From the NCBI RefSeq assembly GCF_025165795.1, contig NZ_JAJAGO010000005.1, positions 310,001 to 374,000 on the forward strand: a stretch of 64,000 nucleotides of DNA. The letters are read 5' to 3'. Position 1 is the first letter of the stretch. The number at the start of each line of letters is the position of its first letter. A model generated the notes under the pieces. The model saw nothing but the letters and a program-made list of their open reading frames with translations. It was not told where the DNA came from and did no database searches. A program made the position numbers and the translations under genes. Below are positions 24,130 through 32,150 of the stretch, piece after piece. This DNA is from Streptomyces gossypii (lineage in GTDB: Bacteria > Actinomycetota > Actinomycetes > Streptomycetales > Streptomycetaceae).

Positions 24130-24504
24130 GTGGAGCGAGAGAGCGACAAGCACAGCGCCCGGCAGGACGACGAACTCAAGCAGAGCCTGGAGGGCCGGCT
24201 CCGGTCCGCACACCCGACCCGCGCCCACGAGTGGAACGACGCCGAGCCGCCCGCGGACGACGATCCTCTGGCGGCGGAGGACCCGGTGCCGCCGCCGGGC
24301 GGCGAAGCCGACCCCGAGGCGCTTCGGATGGAGGTGACCCGGTACCTGACCCGCAGCGACTTCCCGGCCGGCCCGGAACACCTGGCCGAGCGGCTCCGGC
24401 GCGACCACGCACCGGACTCGCTGGTGGACGCGGTGGACCGGCTGCCCGCCGAGCGCACCGTCAGCGACATGCAGGCCCTGATCAACGAGCTGGCAGGAGG
24501 GTGA
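24130..24504 (+). CDS. DUF2795 domain protein
   Basis: A 124-residue hydrophilic protein. The first ~65 residues are disordered and charged (ERESDKHSARQDDELKQSLEGRLRSAHPTRAHEWNDAEPP), and the C-terminal ~60 residues form the DUF2795 fold (LRMEVTRYLTRSDFPAGPEHLAERLRRDHAPDSLVDAVDRL). The GTG at 24130 is selected because AGGAGG lies 6 bp upstream; earlier in-frame codons lack one. DUF2795 proteins are common in actinobacteria and often stress-linked, with no defined function. Confidence 0.8.
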   Translation: MERESDKHSARQDDELKQSLEGRLRSAHPTRAHEWNDAEPPADDDPLAAEDPVPPPGGEADPEALRMEVTRYLTRSDFPAGPEHLAERLRRDHAPDSLVDAVDRLPAERTVSDMQALINELAGG

Positions 24505-24506
24505 AG

Positions 24507-24554
24507 GCGTCCGAACCGCGCCACCAGCCGGCGTCCGAACCGCGCCACCAGCCG
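24507..24554. repeat. Two perfect 24-bp direct repeats
   Basis: A 24-bp unit beginning GCGTCCGAACCGCGCCACCA occurs twice in tandem directly after the DUF2795 stop codon. It is non-coding and probably a replication-slippage product. Confidence 0.9.
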
Positions 24555-24602
24555 CCGCACGGGACCCCGGGACCGCGGGAGTGACAGCAGAAGCTCACCT
24601 CG

Positions 24603-25712
24603 TCACGGCTGGCCGCCCACGCCGGTCGCGATCTCCCCGAACCGGCCGCCGGGCACGCGAGGAGTCAGCGGAGGGGTGTCCAGTCCGGAGCCCTCCCTCA
24701 TGCCGGCGAGCATCTCGGCAATCGCTTCGGGGCCCGTCAGGCTCGGCGTCCAGCCCAGTTCCTCCCCTCGCGCCCGGTCGGTGCTGAGCAGGGGCAGCCG
24801 TAGCAGGGCGTCGAAAAGGTACGGCGAGGCGGGGACGAGCCGGAGCCTCCAGGCGAGTGAGAGTGCGGAACGCACCGGTAGCAGCGGCACCCGGACCGTC
24901 CGGGCGCCCAGGAGACGGGCCAGGCTCTGGGCGTTCAGCGGTTGCTCACCGGCCAGGTTGAACGGCCCACGCGTCTTCCGGGTGACGGCCCGGACGAACG
25001 CGTCCGCCACGTCGTCCGCGTGGACGGCCTGGAAACGGAGCCCCGGAACATCCGGCACCACGGGCACCAGGCCGGGGCGGACCAGCCGGTGCGGAAGCAG
25101 CGGACCGGCGAACAGCCGCCGCTGCTCCATCGCCGAGCCCCTCTTGAAGACGAAACTGGGGCGCATCCGGGTCACGTGGATGCCGGGACACCTCTGCTCG
25201 AAGACGTCCAGCAGGCGTTCGACGTACGCCTTCTCCCGGCTGTAGGCCGCCGTCGGCCAGCCATGGGTGGGCCAGGACTCGTCCACCCACCCGCCTCGTG
25301 CGCCGTCCGGCCGGGGCGAGTATGCGGCGACCGAGGAAGCGCAGGCGAAAACGGGCACCTCGGCGGCGGCGACCGCCCGGAGCACCCGGTCGGTGCCCAG
25401 TACGTTGGTCCGCCACGTCACGCGGGAATCGTGGCTCGGCTGGATCAGCCAGGCCAGGTGAATGACGGCATCGGCATCCCGGAAGATTCCGGTCAGTTCC
25501 CGCTCGGCGTCCTCCTGGCCCACATCGACCCGGTGCCAGCGGGTCTTCGGCGGGTGCCAGTCCGGGGACCGCCGTGCCAGGCCGAGGACCGAGCTGATCC
25601 CGGGTGCGGCTGCAAGCGCGTTCACCACGCTCGTCCCGATGTTCCCGCTGGCGCCGGTCACCACCACCCGGATCTGCGGGGGGCGGGGCTCCTCACGCTG
25701 GGACTTCGGCAT
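24603..25712 (-). CDS. NAD-dependent epimerase/dehydratase (extended SDR)
   Basis: A 369-residue extended SDR. The Rossmann motif is VVVTGASGNIGTSVVNAL (T-G-x-x-G-x-x-G, ~17-34), DADAVIHLAWLIQP lies on strand 4, and the catalytic pair is Y-x-x-x-K in AAYSREKAYVE. The C-terminal part is the variable substrate domain. It lies 41 bp downstream of the formaldehyde-dehydrogenase-like gene in the same direction and is probably co-transcribed. Substrate is unknown; its link to the adjacent betaine catabolism genes is only positional. Confidence 0.85.
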   Translation of the reverse strand: MPKSQREEPRPPQIRVVVTGASGNIGTSVVNALAAAPGISSVLGLARRSPDWHPPKTRWHRVDVGQEDAERELTGIFRDADAVIHLAWLIQPSHDSRVTWRTNVLGTDRVLRAVAAAEVPVFACASSVAAYSPRPDGARGGWVDESWPTHGWPTAAYSREKAYVERLLDVFEQRCPGIHVTRMRPSFVFKRGSAMEQRRLFAGPLLPHRLVRPGLVPVVPDVPGLRFQAVHADDVADAFVRAVTRKTRGPFNLAGEQPLNAQSLARLLGARTVRVPLLPVRSALSLAWRLRLVPASPYLFDALLRLPLLSTDRARGEELGWTPSLTGPEAIAEMLAGMREGSGLDTPPLTPRVPGGRFGEIATGVGGQP

Positions 25713-25753
25713 CGCTTCTCCCTCGGGTCGCGAGCGGTGCGGGGCACCGAGGC

Positions 25754-26938
25754 TCAGGGACGGAAGACGACCTTGACCGCCCCGTCCTCCTTCTGCTGGA
25801 ACATCCGGTACGCCTCCGGAGCGTCCGACAGCGGGAGGTGGTGGGTGGCGAAGCCGTCGACGCCCAGTGGGTCCCCGTCGCCGGTCAGCAGCGGGAGAAT
25901 GTGCGGAATCCAGTGCTTCACGTTGGCCTGTCCCATACGCAGCTGGATCTGCTTGTCGAACAGCTTCAGCATCGGCAGCGGATCGATCATCCCGCCGTAG
26001 ACGCCGCTCAGCGAGACCGTGCCGCCACGGCGGACGATGTCGATGGCCGTCAGCAGAGCCGCGAGCCGGTCGACCCCGAGGGTGCCGGCCGTCTTCTCCG
26101 CCGCCTTGTCCGGCAGCAGCGTTACGGCGTCCTGCAACAGCTTGCCCGCCCTGCCGCCGTGCGCCTCCATGCCGACCGCATCGATCACGCTGTCCGCACC
26201 GCGGCCGTCCGTCAGTTCACGTACCGCCCCCGTCACGTCGTCCACTTCCTTGAGGTCCAGGGTGTGTACGCCGAAGGACCGGGCGCGTTCCAGCCGTTCG
26301 GGGACGAGGTCCACGCCGATCACCTTCCGCACCCCCTGGTGCAGCGCGATGCGGCAGGCCATGTCGCCGATGGGGCCGAGCCCCAGGACGGCCAGCGTTC
26401 CGCCCTCGGGTACCTCCGCGTAGGCCACCGCCTGCCAGGCGGTGGGCAGCACGTCGGAGAGGAAGAGGAAACGGTCGTCGGGCACGTCGGGGGGCACCTT
26501 GACAGGGCCGTAGTGCGCCTGGGGCACTCTGAGGTACTCCGCCTGGCCGCCGGGCACGGCACCGTAGATCCTGCTGAAGCCGAAGAGCGCGGCCCCCGCG
26601 TTCTGGCTCCTCACCTGGGTGGTCTCGCACTGGGTCTGCAGGCCGAGGTCACACATGTAACAGGAGCCGCACGCGATCTGGAAAGGTACGACGACCCGGT
26701 CGCCCACGGCCAGACCGGGTACCGCCGAGCCCACCTCCTCCACCCGCCCGAGCGGCTCGTGCCCAAGGATGTCGCCGGGCGTCATGAACGGGGCGAGTAC
26801 CTCGTAAAGATGCAGATCAGAACCGCAGAGACCACTCGACGTCACCTTGATGACGGCGTCCGTGGACTTCTCCACTTCCGGATCGGGAACGTTGTCGATC
26901 CGGACGTCGCGCTTGCCATGCCACACAGCTGCCTTCAT
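25754..26938 (-). CDS. Zinc alcohol dehydrogenase, glutathione-independent FDH-like
   Basis: A 394-residue medium-chain dehydrogenase. Catalytic zinc ligands are in GLCGSDLHLYE and LGHEPLGRVEEVG, a structural Cys cluster is in PFQIACGSCYMCDLGLQTQCETT, and the NAD loop is LAVLGLGPIGDMA. The long insertion and SDVLPTAWQAV place it with formaldehyde-dehydrogenase-like enzymes (P. putida FdhA type). The ATG at 26938 is the family start (MKAAVWHGKRDVRIDNVPDP). It is divergent from an IclR gene. In a locus that demethylates betaine, a role in formaldehyde oxidation is plausible but not proved. Confidence 0.85.
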   Translation of the reverse strand: MKAAVWHGKRDVRIDNVPDPEVEKSTDAVIKVTSSGLCGSDLHLYEVLAPFMTPGDILGHEPLGRVEEVGSAVPGLAVGDRVVVPFQIACGSCYMCDLGLQTQCETTQVRSQNAGAALFGFSRIYGAVPGGQAEYLRVPQAHYGPVKVPPDVPDDRFLFLSDVLPTAWQAVAYAEVPEGGTLAVLGLGPIGDMACRIALHQGVRKVIGVDLVPERLERARSFGVHTLDLKEVDDVTGAVRELTDGRGADSVIDAVGMEAHGGRAGKLLQDAVTLLPDKAAEKTAGTLGVDRLAALLTAIDIVRRGGTVSLSGVYGGMIDPLPMLKLFDKQIQLRMGQANVKHWIPHILPLLTGDGDPLGVDGFATHHLPLSDAPEAYRMFQQKEDGAVKVVFRP

Positions 26939-27032
26939 CTGTGCCGGGTACCAGATTCCGGGCGGGCTACACATACGGCCACCGCCGGACGCTGGCCTGG
27001 GGAAGGAGGCTGGGGCGCCGTATAGTCGCAGC

Positions 27033-27818
27033 ATGAGCAACAGATCGCGCGATCCGTCCACCACCGCGACCGTGCAGGCGGTCGACCGGGCGGTCGACGT
27101 GCTCGAATTCCTGGCCGCCAGGCGGCGAGCGGGAGGCACGGAGATCGCCGCGGCGCTGGGTGTGCACAAATCGACGGCGTTCCGGTTGGTGAACGCGCTG
27201 GTGGCGCGGGGACTGGTGGAGCAGCGGACGCCGCGGGGCAAGTACTGCCTCGGCTTCGAACTGATCCGGCTGGGCGGCGCCAAGCGCTTCCAGCCGGACA
27301 TGATCACGCTGGCGAACCCGGTCTGCGAGCGGCTCGCCGAAGAGGTCGGAGAGACGGTGAACATCGCCGTCTCCGAGGACGGCATGGCCGTGAACATCGC
27401 ACAGGCGCGCGGACTGGCCGCGGTCATCACGCAGAACTGGCTGGGGCGCCGCACGCCCCTGCACGCGACGGCCAGCGGCAAGGTGCTGCTGGCGTTCACG
27501 CCCGCGCGGGAGCGTTCCGACCTGTTCGCGGCGGGGCTGGAGGAGTACACCTCCTCGACGGTGACGGACCTGGCGGCGCTGGAAGAGGAGCTGGCCCGGA
27601 TCACCGCACAGGGCTACGGACTGGCCTCGGAGGAGCTGGAGTTGGGGCTGAACGCGGCGGCGGCGCCGGTACGTGCCGCCGACGGCACCGTGGTCTTCGC
27701 CGTGAGCGCGTCGGGGCCCTCGTACCGCCTCACCGCGGAACGGCTGCCGGACGTGGCGAAGTCGGTGATCGACACGGCGACGGAACTCTCCTGGCTGCTC
27801 GGTTACCTCCCCGAGTGA
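27033..27818 (+). CDS. IclR-family transcriptional regulator (1)
   Basis: A 261-residue IclR protein: winged helix at ~15-75 (VDRAVDVLEFLAARRRAGGTEIAAALGVHKSTAFRLVNALVARGLVEQ) and ligand domain with NWLGRRTPLHATASGKVLLAF and SEELELGLNAAAAPV. It is a close paralogue of the IclR protein at 29609, with the same recognition-helix stretch VHKSTAFRLV. A TATAGT -10 element at 27021-27026 is only 6 bp from the ATG, so the mRNA may be leaderless. It is divergent from the dehydrogenase gene and convergent with the ferredoxin reductase gene. Confidence 0.92.
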   Translation: MSNRSRDPSTTATVQAVDRAVDVLEFLAARRRAGGTEIAAALGVHKSTAFRLVNALVARGLVEQRTPRGKYCLGFELIRLGGAKRFQPDMITLANPVCERLAEEVGETVNIAVSEDGMAVNIAQARGLAAVITQNWLGRRTPLHATASGKVLLAFTPARERSDLFAAGLEEYTSSTVTDLAALEEELARITAQGYGLASEELELGLNAAAAPVRAADGTVVFAVSASGPSYRLTAERLPDVAKSVIDTATELSWLLGYLPE

Positions 27819-27834
27819 GTCCCACCGGAAGCGG

Positions 27835-29040
27835 TCATGTCGCCACCGCAGCCCACTGGGCCGCGAGTTGCCGGCGCCACCAGGTGAACTGCTTCGGCTG
27901 GTCCATCCCCAGGACGGCCGTCGGACGGCCGTCCCGCTCGTAGACCGCCAGGAAGCACCGGTCCTCCGGGTCGCCCGAATCGATCCGCACGCTGTCCCCG
28001 TCCCGGCGGGCGCCCGCGAACTGGATGCGCACGCCGTACTGTTCGGACCAGAAGTAGGGCAGCAGGCCGCGCACCGAACCGCCCCCCGCGGAGGCGGTCC
28101 CCGGCGCCGTGTCCGGCCCGGCGAGCAGAGTGCGTACGGCGGTCTCCGGCTGCCGTAGCGCGTCCGTCCAGTGCTCCGTCCGTACGTGCCGGGCCGCGTC
28201 CGGCCGGTAGGAGGCGGCGCAGTCGCCGACGGCCACGACGTGCGGGAGCCCGGTGGCACCCCGGGAGTCGGTCCGTACGCCGCCGCGCAGGTCCAGGCCG
28301 GAGCCCGCGAGCCACTCCGTGTTGGGCACCGAGCCCATGCCGACGAGGACGGCCGCGGCGGGGAGCACGGTCCCGTCCTCCAGCCGTACGCCCTCCACCC
28401 GTGCGCCGCCCAGCAGTTCGCGCACGGGCGAGCCGCACAGCACCGGGATCCCGTGATCGGCGTGCAACCCGGCGCAGGCCGCGCCCATCTCGGCGCCGAG
28501 CGGCCCGGCCAGCGGCACGGGCAGTGCCTCGACCACGGTGACCCCGACGCCGGCGGCGAGCGCCGCCGAGGCGACCTCGGAACCGATGAACCCGGCACCG
28601 ACGATGACCAACGGCCCGCCCGCGCACAGCGATTCGCGGAGCGCGAGTGCGTCGTCCAGGGTGCGGAGCGTGTGCACACCGGACATTCCGCCGGCACCGG
28701 GCAGCGTTCTGGCCCGCGCGCCGGTCGCGATGACGACACCGTCGGCGCGCACCTCGCCGCCGTCGGAAAGCGTGATCCGGCGCCCGGCCGTGTCGAGGGC
28801 GGTCGCCGCGGTGGCCAGTCGCCAGTCGATGCCGAGGGACTGGTCGTCCTCGGTGGTCAGCGCCAAGTCCTCGGCGGACGTCCGGGACAGCAGGAAGTCC
28901 TTGGACAGCGGCGGACGGTCGTACGGCGCTTGCCGCTCGTCCCCGATCAGCGTGATCCCGCCGTCGTACCCCTGCGCGCGCAGCGCGCGCGCCGCCGTCA
29001 GCCCCGCCAGCGAGGCGCCGACGACCGCGACGGACCGCAT
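27835..29040 (-). CDS. FAD-dependent ferredoxin reductase for Rieske system
   Basis: A 401-residue pyridine-nucleotide-disulphide-type reductase of the oxygenase-coupled family (BphA4/rubredoxin reductase-like). The FAD site is MRSVAVVGASLAGLTAARAL with YDRPPLSKDFL, the NAD site is GPLVIVGAGFIGSEVASAAL, and VVAVGDCAAS is the second FAD contact. The ATG overlaps the ferredoxin stop by one base (TGATG), so the pair is translationally coupled. It should transfer electrons from NAD(P)H to the Rieske ferredoxin and on to an oxygenase, most likely the one at 40193. Confidence 0.9.
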   Translation of the reverse strand: MRSVAVVGASLAGLTAARALRAQGYDGGITLIGDERQAPYDRPPLSKDFLLSRTSAEDLALTTEDDQSLGIDWRLATAATALDTAGRRITLSDGGEVRADGVVIATGARARTLPGAGGMSGVHTLRTLDDALALRESLCAGGPLVIVGAGFIGSEVASAALAAGVGVTVVEALPVPLAGPLGAEMGAACAGLHADHGIPVLCGSPVRELLGGARVEGVRLEDGTVLPAAAVLVGMGSVPNTEWLAGSGLDLRGGVRTDSRGATGLPHVVAVGDCAASYRPDAARHVRTEHWTDALRQPETAVRTLLAGPDTAPGTASAGGGSVRGLLPYFWSEQYGVRIQFAGARRDGDSVRIDSGDPEDRCFLAVYERDGRPTAVLGMDQPKQFTWWRRQLAAQWAAVAT

Positions 29041-29402
29041 CAGAACGCCTGGACGGGCACGGCGACGTGCACGCGCACGAAGCCGTCCTCGACGGTCACC
29101 CGGTGCGTGCGCACGGGCCGCTTGGCGGGCGGACCGTTGGGCATCCCGGTGCGCAGGTCGAAGCAGGCGGCGTGCAACGGGCACTCCACCGTGCAGCCTT
29201 CGAGCCAGCCGTCCGCCAGGGAGGCGTCCTGGTGGGTGCAGGTGTCGTCGATCGCGTACAACTCGCCGTCGGCGTTGAAGACTGCGACGGCCTGGGTGCC
29301 GTCGGCCGCGTCGATCCGGACGGACTCTCCGGGCGGCAGGTCCTCGATGCGGCATGCGACGAGGACGGTGCCTTCGCGGGTGAGGGTTTCACTGTGTTCC
29401 AT
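29040..29402 (-). CDS. Rieske [2Fe-2S] ferredoxin
   Basis: A 120-residue Rieske ferredoxin with cluster ligands in CTHQDASLADGWLEG and CPLHAACFDLRTG (C-x-H ... C-x2-H). The ATG at 29402 starts MEHSETLTREGTVLVACRIEDLPPGESVRI. First gene of a two-gene minus-strand operon with the reductase. Its promoter region carries IclR-type operators shared with the divergent IclR gene. Confidence 0.92.
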   Translation of the reverse strand: MEHSETLTREGTVLVACRIEDLPPGESVRIDAADGTQAVAVFNADGELYAIDDTCTHQDASLADGWLEGCTVECPLHAACFDLRTGMPNGPPAKRPVRTHRVTVEDGFVRVHVAVPVQAF

Positions 29403-29505
29403 GTCATTCCTCCGTACGCGGGCGGTGGCAGGCGCCTCCGCGGATACGACAAGGGGATGCAAGAGCGGTGGGGGAACACGGCGTTGGACGAGTCGCCACT
29501 CGTTT

Positions 29506-29541
29506 GTTCCGCATAGCGCAACCTGGTTGGCTATACGCAAC
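29506..29541. promoter_or_regulatory. Tandem IclR-type operators, ferredoxin/IclR promoter
   Basis: GTTCCGCATAGCGCAAC (29506-29522) is a near-perfect 17-bp palindrome, and GTTGGCTATACGCAAC (29526-29541) is a second imperfect copy 3 bp away. The first, read on the other strand, matches 15 of 17 bases of GTTGCGCAATGCGAAAC at 30504. The position between divergent ferredoxin and IclR genes suggests autoregulation plus control of the ferredoxin operon. Confidence 0.65.
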
Positions 29542-29608
29542 AAACGATGCGGGCGCGGGGGAGCCGGTGTCAAGCGGCAGTTCGCGACACGCGGTATACC
29601 GTTCGCCC

Positions 29609-30409
29609 ATGGGCAACGAGACGCAGAACGCCGTGACGTCCGGCGGGAACGGCGGGGCCTCGCCCGTGCAGTCGGTGGACCGGGCCGTCACCGTGCTGGA
29701 CATCCTGGCCCGGCACGGCGAGGCCGGAGTCACCGAGATCGCCAAGGAGCTGGACGTACACAAGTCCACGGCCTTCCGGCTTGTCAGCGCCCTGGAGCAG
29801 CGCGGCCTCGTGGAGCAGACCGAGGACCGCGGCAAGTACCAGCTGGCGTACGGCATCGTGCGGCTCGCCGGAGCCGCCAGCGCCCAACTGGAGATCACGC
29901 GGGAGAGCAGCGCCGTGTGCCAGCGGCTGGCCGATGAGTCCGGGGAGGGCGTCAACATCGCCGTTCTGGACCGGGACGAGGCCATCAACGTCAGCCAGAT
30001 CCGCGCTCTGCGCTCCGTCAGCGCCTACAACTGGGTCGGCCAGCGCACCCCGTTGCATGCAACCTCCAGCGGCAAGGTGCTGCTCGCCTTCGAACGGCCC
30101 GAGCGGGAACGCGAACTGATCTCCGGCAGGCTCGAGCGGTTCACCGAGCACACCGTCTGTGACGTCCGTGACCTGCAGGCCGAGCTCGAACAGGTGCGCC
30201 GCCGGGGGTGGAGCAGCACGACGGAGGAGCTGGAGCTCGGCCTCAACGCGATCGCGTGCCCGGTCCACGGTGCCGGGGGCGAGGTCGTCGCCGCGCTGAG
30301 CATCTCGGGTCCGTCGTACCGGCTGTCGACGGACGTCTTCCCGCAGCTCGCGCGCACGGTGGGCGAGGCGGCGGCGGAGGTCAGCGCCCGCATCGGCCGC
30401 CGCGCCTGA
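29609..30409 (+). CDS. IclR-family transcriptional regulator (2)
   Basis: A 266-residue IclR protein with SPVQSVDRAVTVLDILARHGEAGVTEIAKELDVHKSTAFRLVSALEQRGLVEQ (winged helix) and YNWVGQRTPLHATSSGKVLLAF plus EELELGLNAIACPV in the sensor domain. A TATACC element 8 bp upstream of the ATG suggests a leaderless transcript. It is flanked by the ferredoxin operon (divergent) and the soxBDAG operon (downstream, same strand), both preceded by the same operator type, so it is the best candidate regulator of the betaine/sarcosine island. Confidence 0.92.
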   Translation: MGNETQNAVTSGGNGGASPVQSVDRAVTVLDILARHGEAGVTEIAKELDVHKSTAFRLVSALEQRGLVEQTEDRGKYQLAYGIVRLAGAASAQLEITRESSAVCQRLADESGEGVNIAVLDRDEAINVSQIRALRSVSAYNWVGQRTPLHATSSGKVLLAFERPERERELISGRLERFTEHTVCDVRDLQAELEQVRRRGWSSTTEELELGLNAIACPVHGAGGEVVAALSISGPSYRLSTDVFPQLARTVGEAAAEVSARIGRRA

Positions 30410-30484
30410 GCCACTCGCTGGATTTCCTTCCGTGGGGGGTTGACGACGCACGGCTATGAAGCTCCATACTCGTGCTCGCAGTTC

Positions 30485-30520
30485 GTTTCTCATGAAGCTC
30501 TGAGTTGCGCAATGCGAAAC
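30485..30520 (+). promoter_or_regulatory. Tandem IclR-type operators upstream of soxB
   Basis: GTTGCGCAATGCGAAAC (30504-30520) lies 70 bp before the soxB ATG and matches the 29506 site in inverse orientation at 15 of 17 bases. GTTTCTCATGAAGC (30485-30498) is a weaker inverse copy just upstream. Confidence 0.6.
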
Positions 30521-30590
30521 GATTTTCCGCGCCGCTCTCGCGCACCCTCTCTGCCTGGACCTGTCCCCGCGCTGACAGAAAGGTCCGTCC

Positions 30591-31811
30591 ATGGCACTTG
30601 CGGAACCCCCCGGACATCCCGCCAGCCTCTGGCGCAACCCCGAACCGCGGCGCACGTACGACGTGGTGATCGTGGGAGCGGGCGGACACGGCCTGGCCAC
30701 CGCCTACTACCTCGCCAAGAACCACGGGATCGAAGACGTCGCCGTCATCGAACGCGGCTGGCTGGCGGGCGGCAACATGGCCCGCAACACCGCGATCATC
30801 CGCTCCAACTACCTGTGGGACGAGAGCGCGGCCCTCTACGAACACGCCATGAAACTCTGGGAGGGCCTGTCCGAAGAGCTGGACTACGACGTCCTGTTCA
30901 GCCAGCGCGGTGTGCTCAACCTCGCCCACAGCCTGCAGGACGTGCGCGACGGAGTGCGGCGCGTCGAGGCCAACCGGCTGCAGGGCGTCGACGCCGAGTG
31001 GCTTACTCCGGAGCAGGTCAAGGAGTTCTGCCCGGTCGTCAACGTCTCACCAAAGGCGCGCTATCCGGTGCTCGGTGCCACGCTGCAGCGCCGGGCGGGC
31101 ATCGCCAGACACGACCACGTTGCCTGGGCGTACGCCCGCGCCGCGGACGCGCTCGGCGTCGACCTCATCCAGAACTGCGAGGTCACGGGCATCACGGTGC
31201 GCGGAGACCGGGTGACGGGGGTGGAGACGGACCGCGGGCCGGTCACCGCGGGCCGGGTCGCGCTCGCCGTCGCCGGCCACTCCACGCTGCTGGCCGAAAT
31301 GGCCGGGCTGCGGCTGCCCGTCCAGAGCCACCCGCTGCAGGCGCTAGTCTCCGAACTGCTCGAACCCGTGCTCCCGTGCGTCGTGATGTCCAACGCCGTG
31401 CACGTGTACGTCAGTCAGGCGCACAAGGGTGAACTGGTGCTGGGCGCGGGCGTGGACCAGTACAACTCGTACGGCCGGCGCGGTGGCTTCCACGTGATCC
31501 AGCAGCAGATGGCGGCCGCATTGGAGCTGTTCCCCGCGTTCGCACGGGCCCGGGTGCTGCGCACCTGGGGCGGCGTGGTGGACGTGTCACCCGACGCCTC
31601 ACCGATCGTCGGCCGTACGCCGGTCGACGGCCTCTACCTCAACTGCGGGTGGGGGACGGGCGGTTTCAAGGCCACCCCCGGCGCGGGCTGGGTGTACGCG
31701 CACACCATCGCGCACGACCGGCCGCACCCGCTGAACGAGCCCTACTCGCTGGAGCGCTTCACCACGGGCGCACTGATCGACGAGCACGGCGCGGCGGCCG
31801 TCGCTCACTGA
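30591..31811 (+). CDS. soxB: Sarcosine oxidase beta subunit
   Basis: A 406-residue flavoprotein subunit of heterotetrameric sarcosine oxidase. It has [21 protein letters not shown] (FAD dinucleotide loop, ~23-43), [32 protein letters not shown] and the C-terminal [32 protein letters not shown] flavin contact. SoxB oxidises sarcosine to glycine with FAD/FMN. First gene of soxBDAG, in the order usual for actinobacteria and rhizobia. Confidence 0.93.
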   Translation: MALAEPPGHPASLWRNPEPRRTYDVVIVGAGGHGLATAYYLAKNHGIEDVAVIERGWLAGGNMARNTAIIRSNYLWDESAALYEHAMKLWEGLSEELDYDVLFSQRGVLNLAHSLQDVRDGVRRVEANRLQGVDAEWLTPEQVKEFCPVVNVSPKARYPVLGATLQRRAGIARHDHVAWAYARAADALGVDLIQNCEVTGITVRGDRVTGVETDRGPVTAGRVALAVAGHSTLLAEMAGLRLPVQSHPLQALVSELLEPVLPCVVMSNAVHVYVSQAHKGELVLGAGVDQYNSYGRRGGFHVIQQQMAAALELFPAFARARVLRTWGGVVDVSPDASPIVGRTPVDGLYLNCGWGTGGFKATPGAGWVYAHTIAHDRPHPLNEPYSLERFTTGALIDEHGAAAVAH

Positions 31812-31868
31812 TACCTCGGGCCCCGCGGCCGCGACACGGCACCCACGCGGACGAGCACTGGAGACACC

Positions 31869-32150
31869 ATGCAACTGATTCCCTGCCCGTGGTGCGGTGA
31901 CCGGGACGAAGTGGAGTTCCACTACGGCGGTCAGGCGCACCTCGTGCACCCGGCGGACCCGGACGCGCTGAGCGACGAGGAGTGGGCCGGCTATCTGTTC
32001 CTGCGGGACAACCCGGCGGGCTGGTTCGCCGAGCGCTGGAGCCACGCGGCGGGCTGCCGCCGCTGGTTCAACGTCCTCCGGCACACCGTCACCCACGAGG
32101 TGTACGGCGCCTACCTCCCCGGCGAGCCGGTCCCGGTGATCGCGTCATGA
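31869..32150 (+). CDS. soxD: Sarcosine oxidase delta subunit
   Basis: A 93-residue zinc-binding subunit. CPWCG at residues 6-10 and the later HAAGCRRWFN provide the Cys/His zinc site, and the C-terminus HTVTHEVYGAYLPGEPVP is typical. Its TGA overlaps the soxA ATG (ATGA), showing translational coupling. Confidence 0.93.
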   Translation: MQLIPCPWCGDRDEVEFHYGGQAHLVHPADPDALSDEEWAGYLFLRDNPAGWFAERWSHAAGCRRWFNVLRHTVTHEVYGAYLPGEPVPVIAS

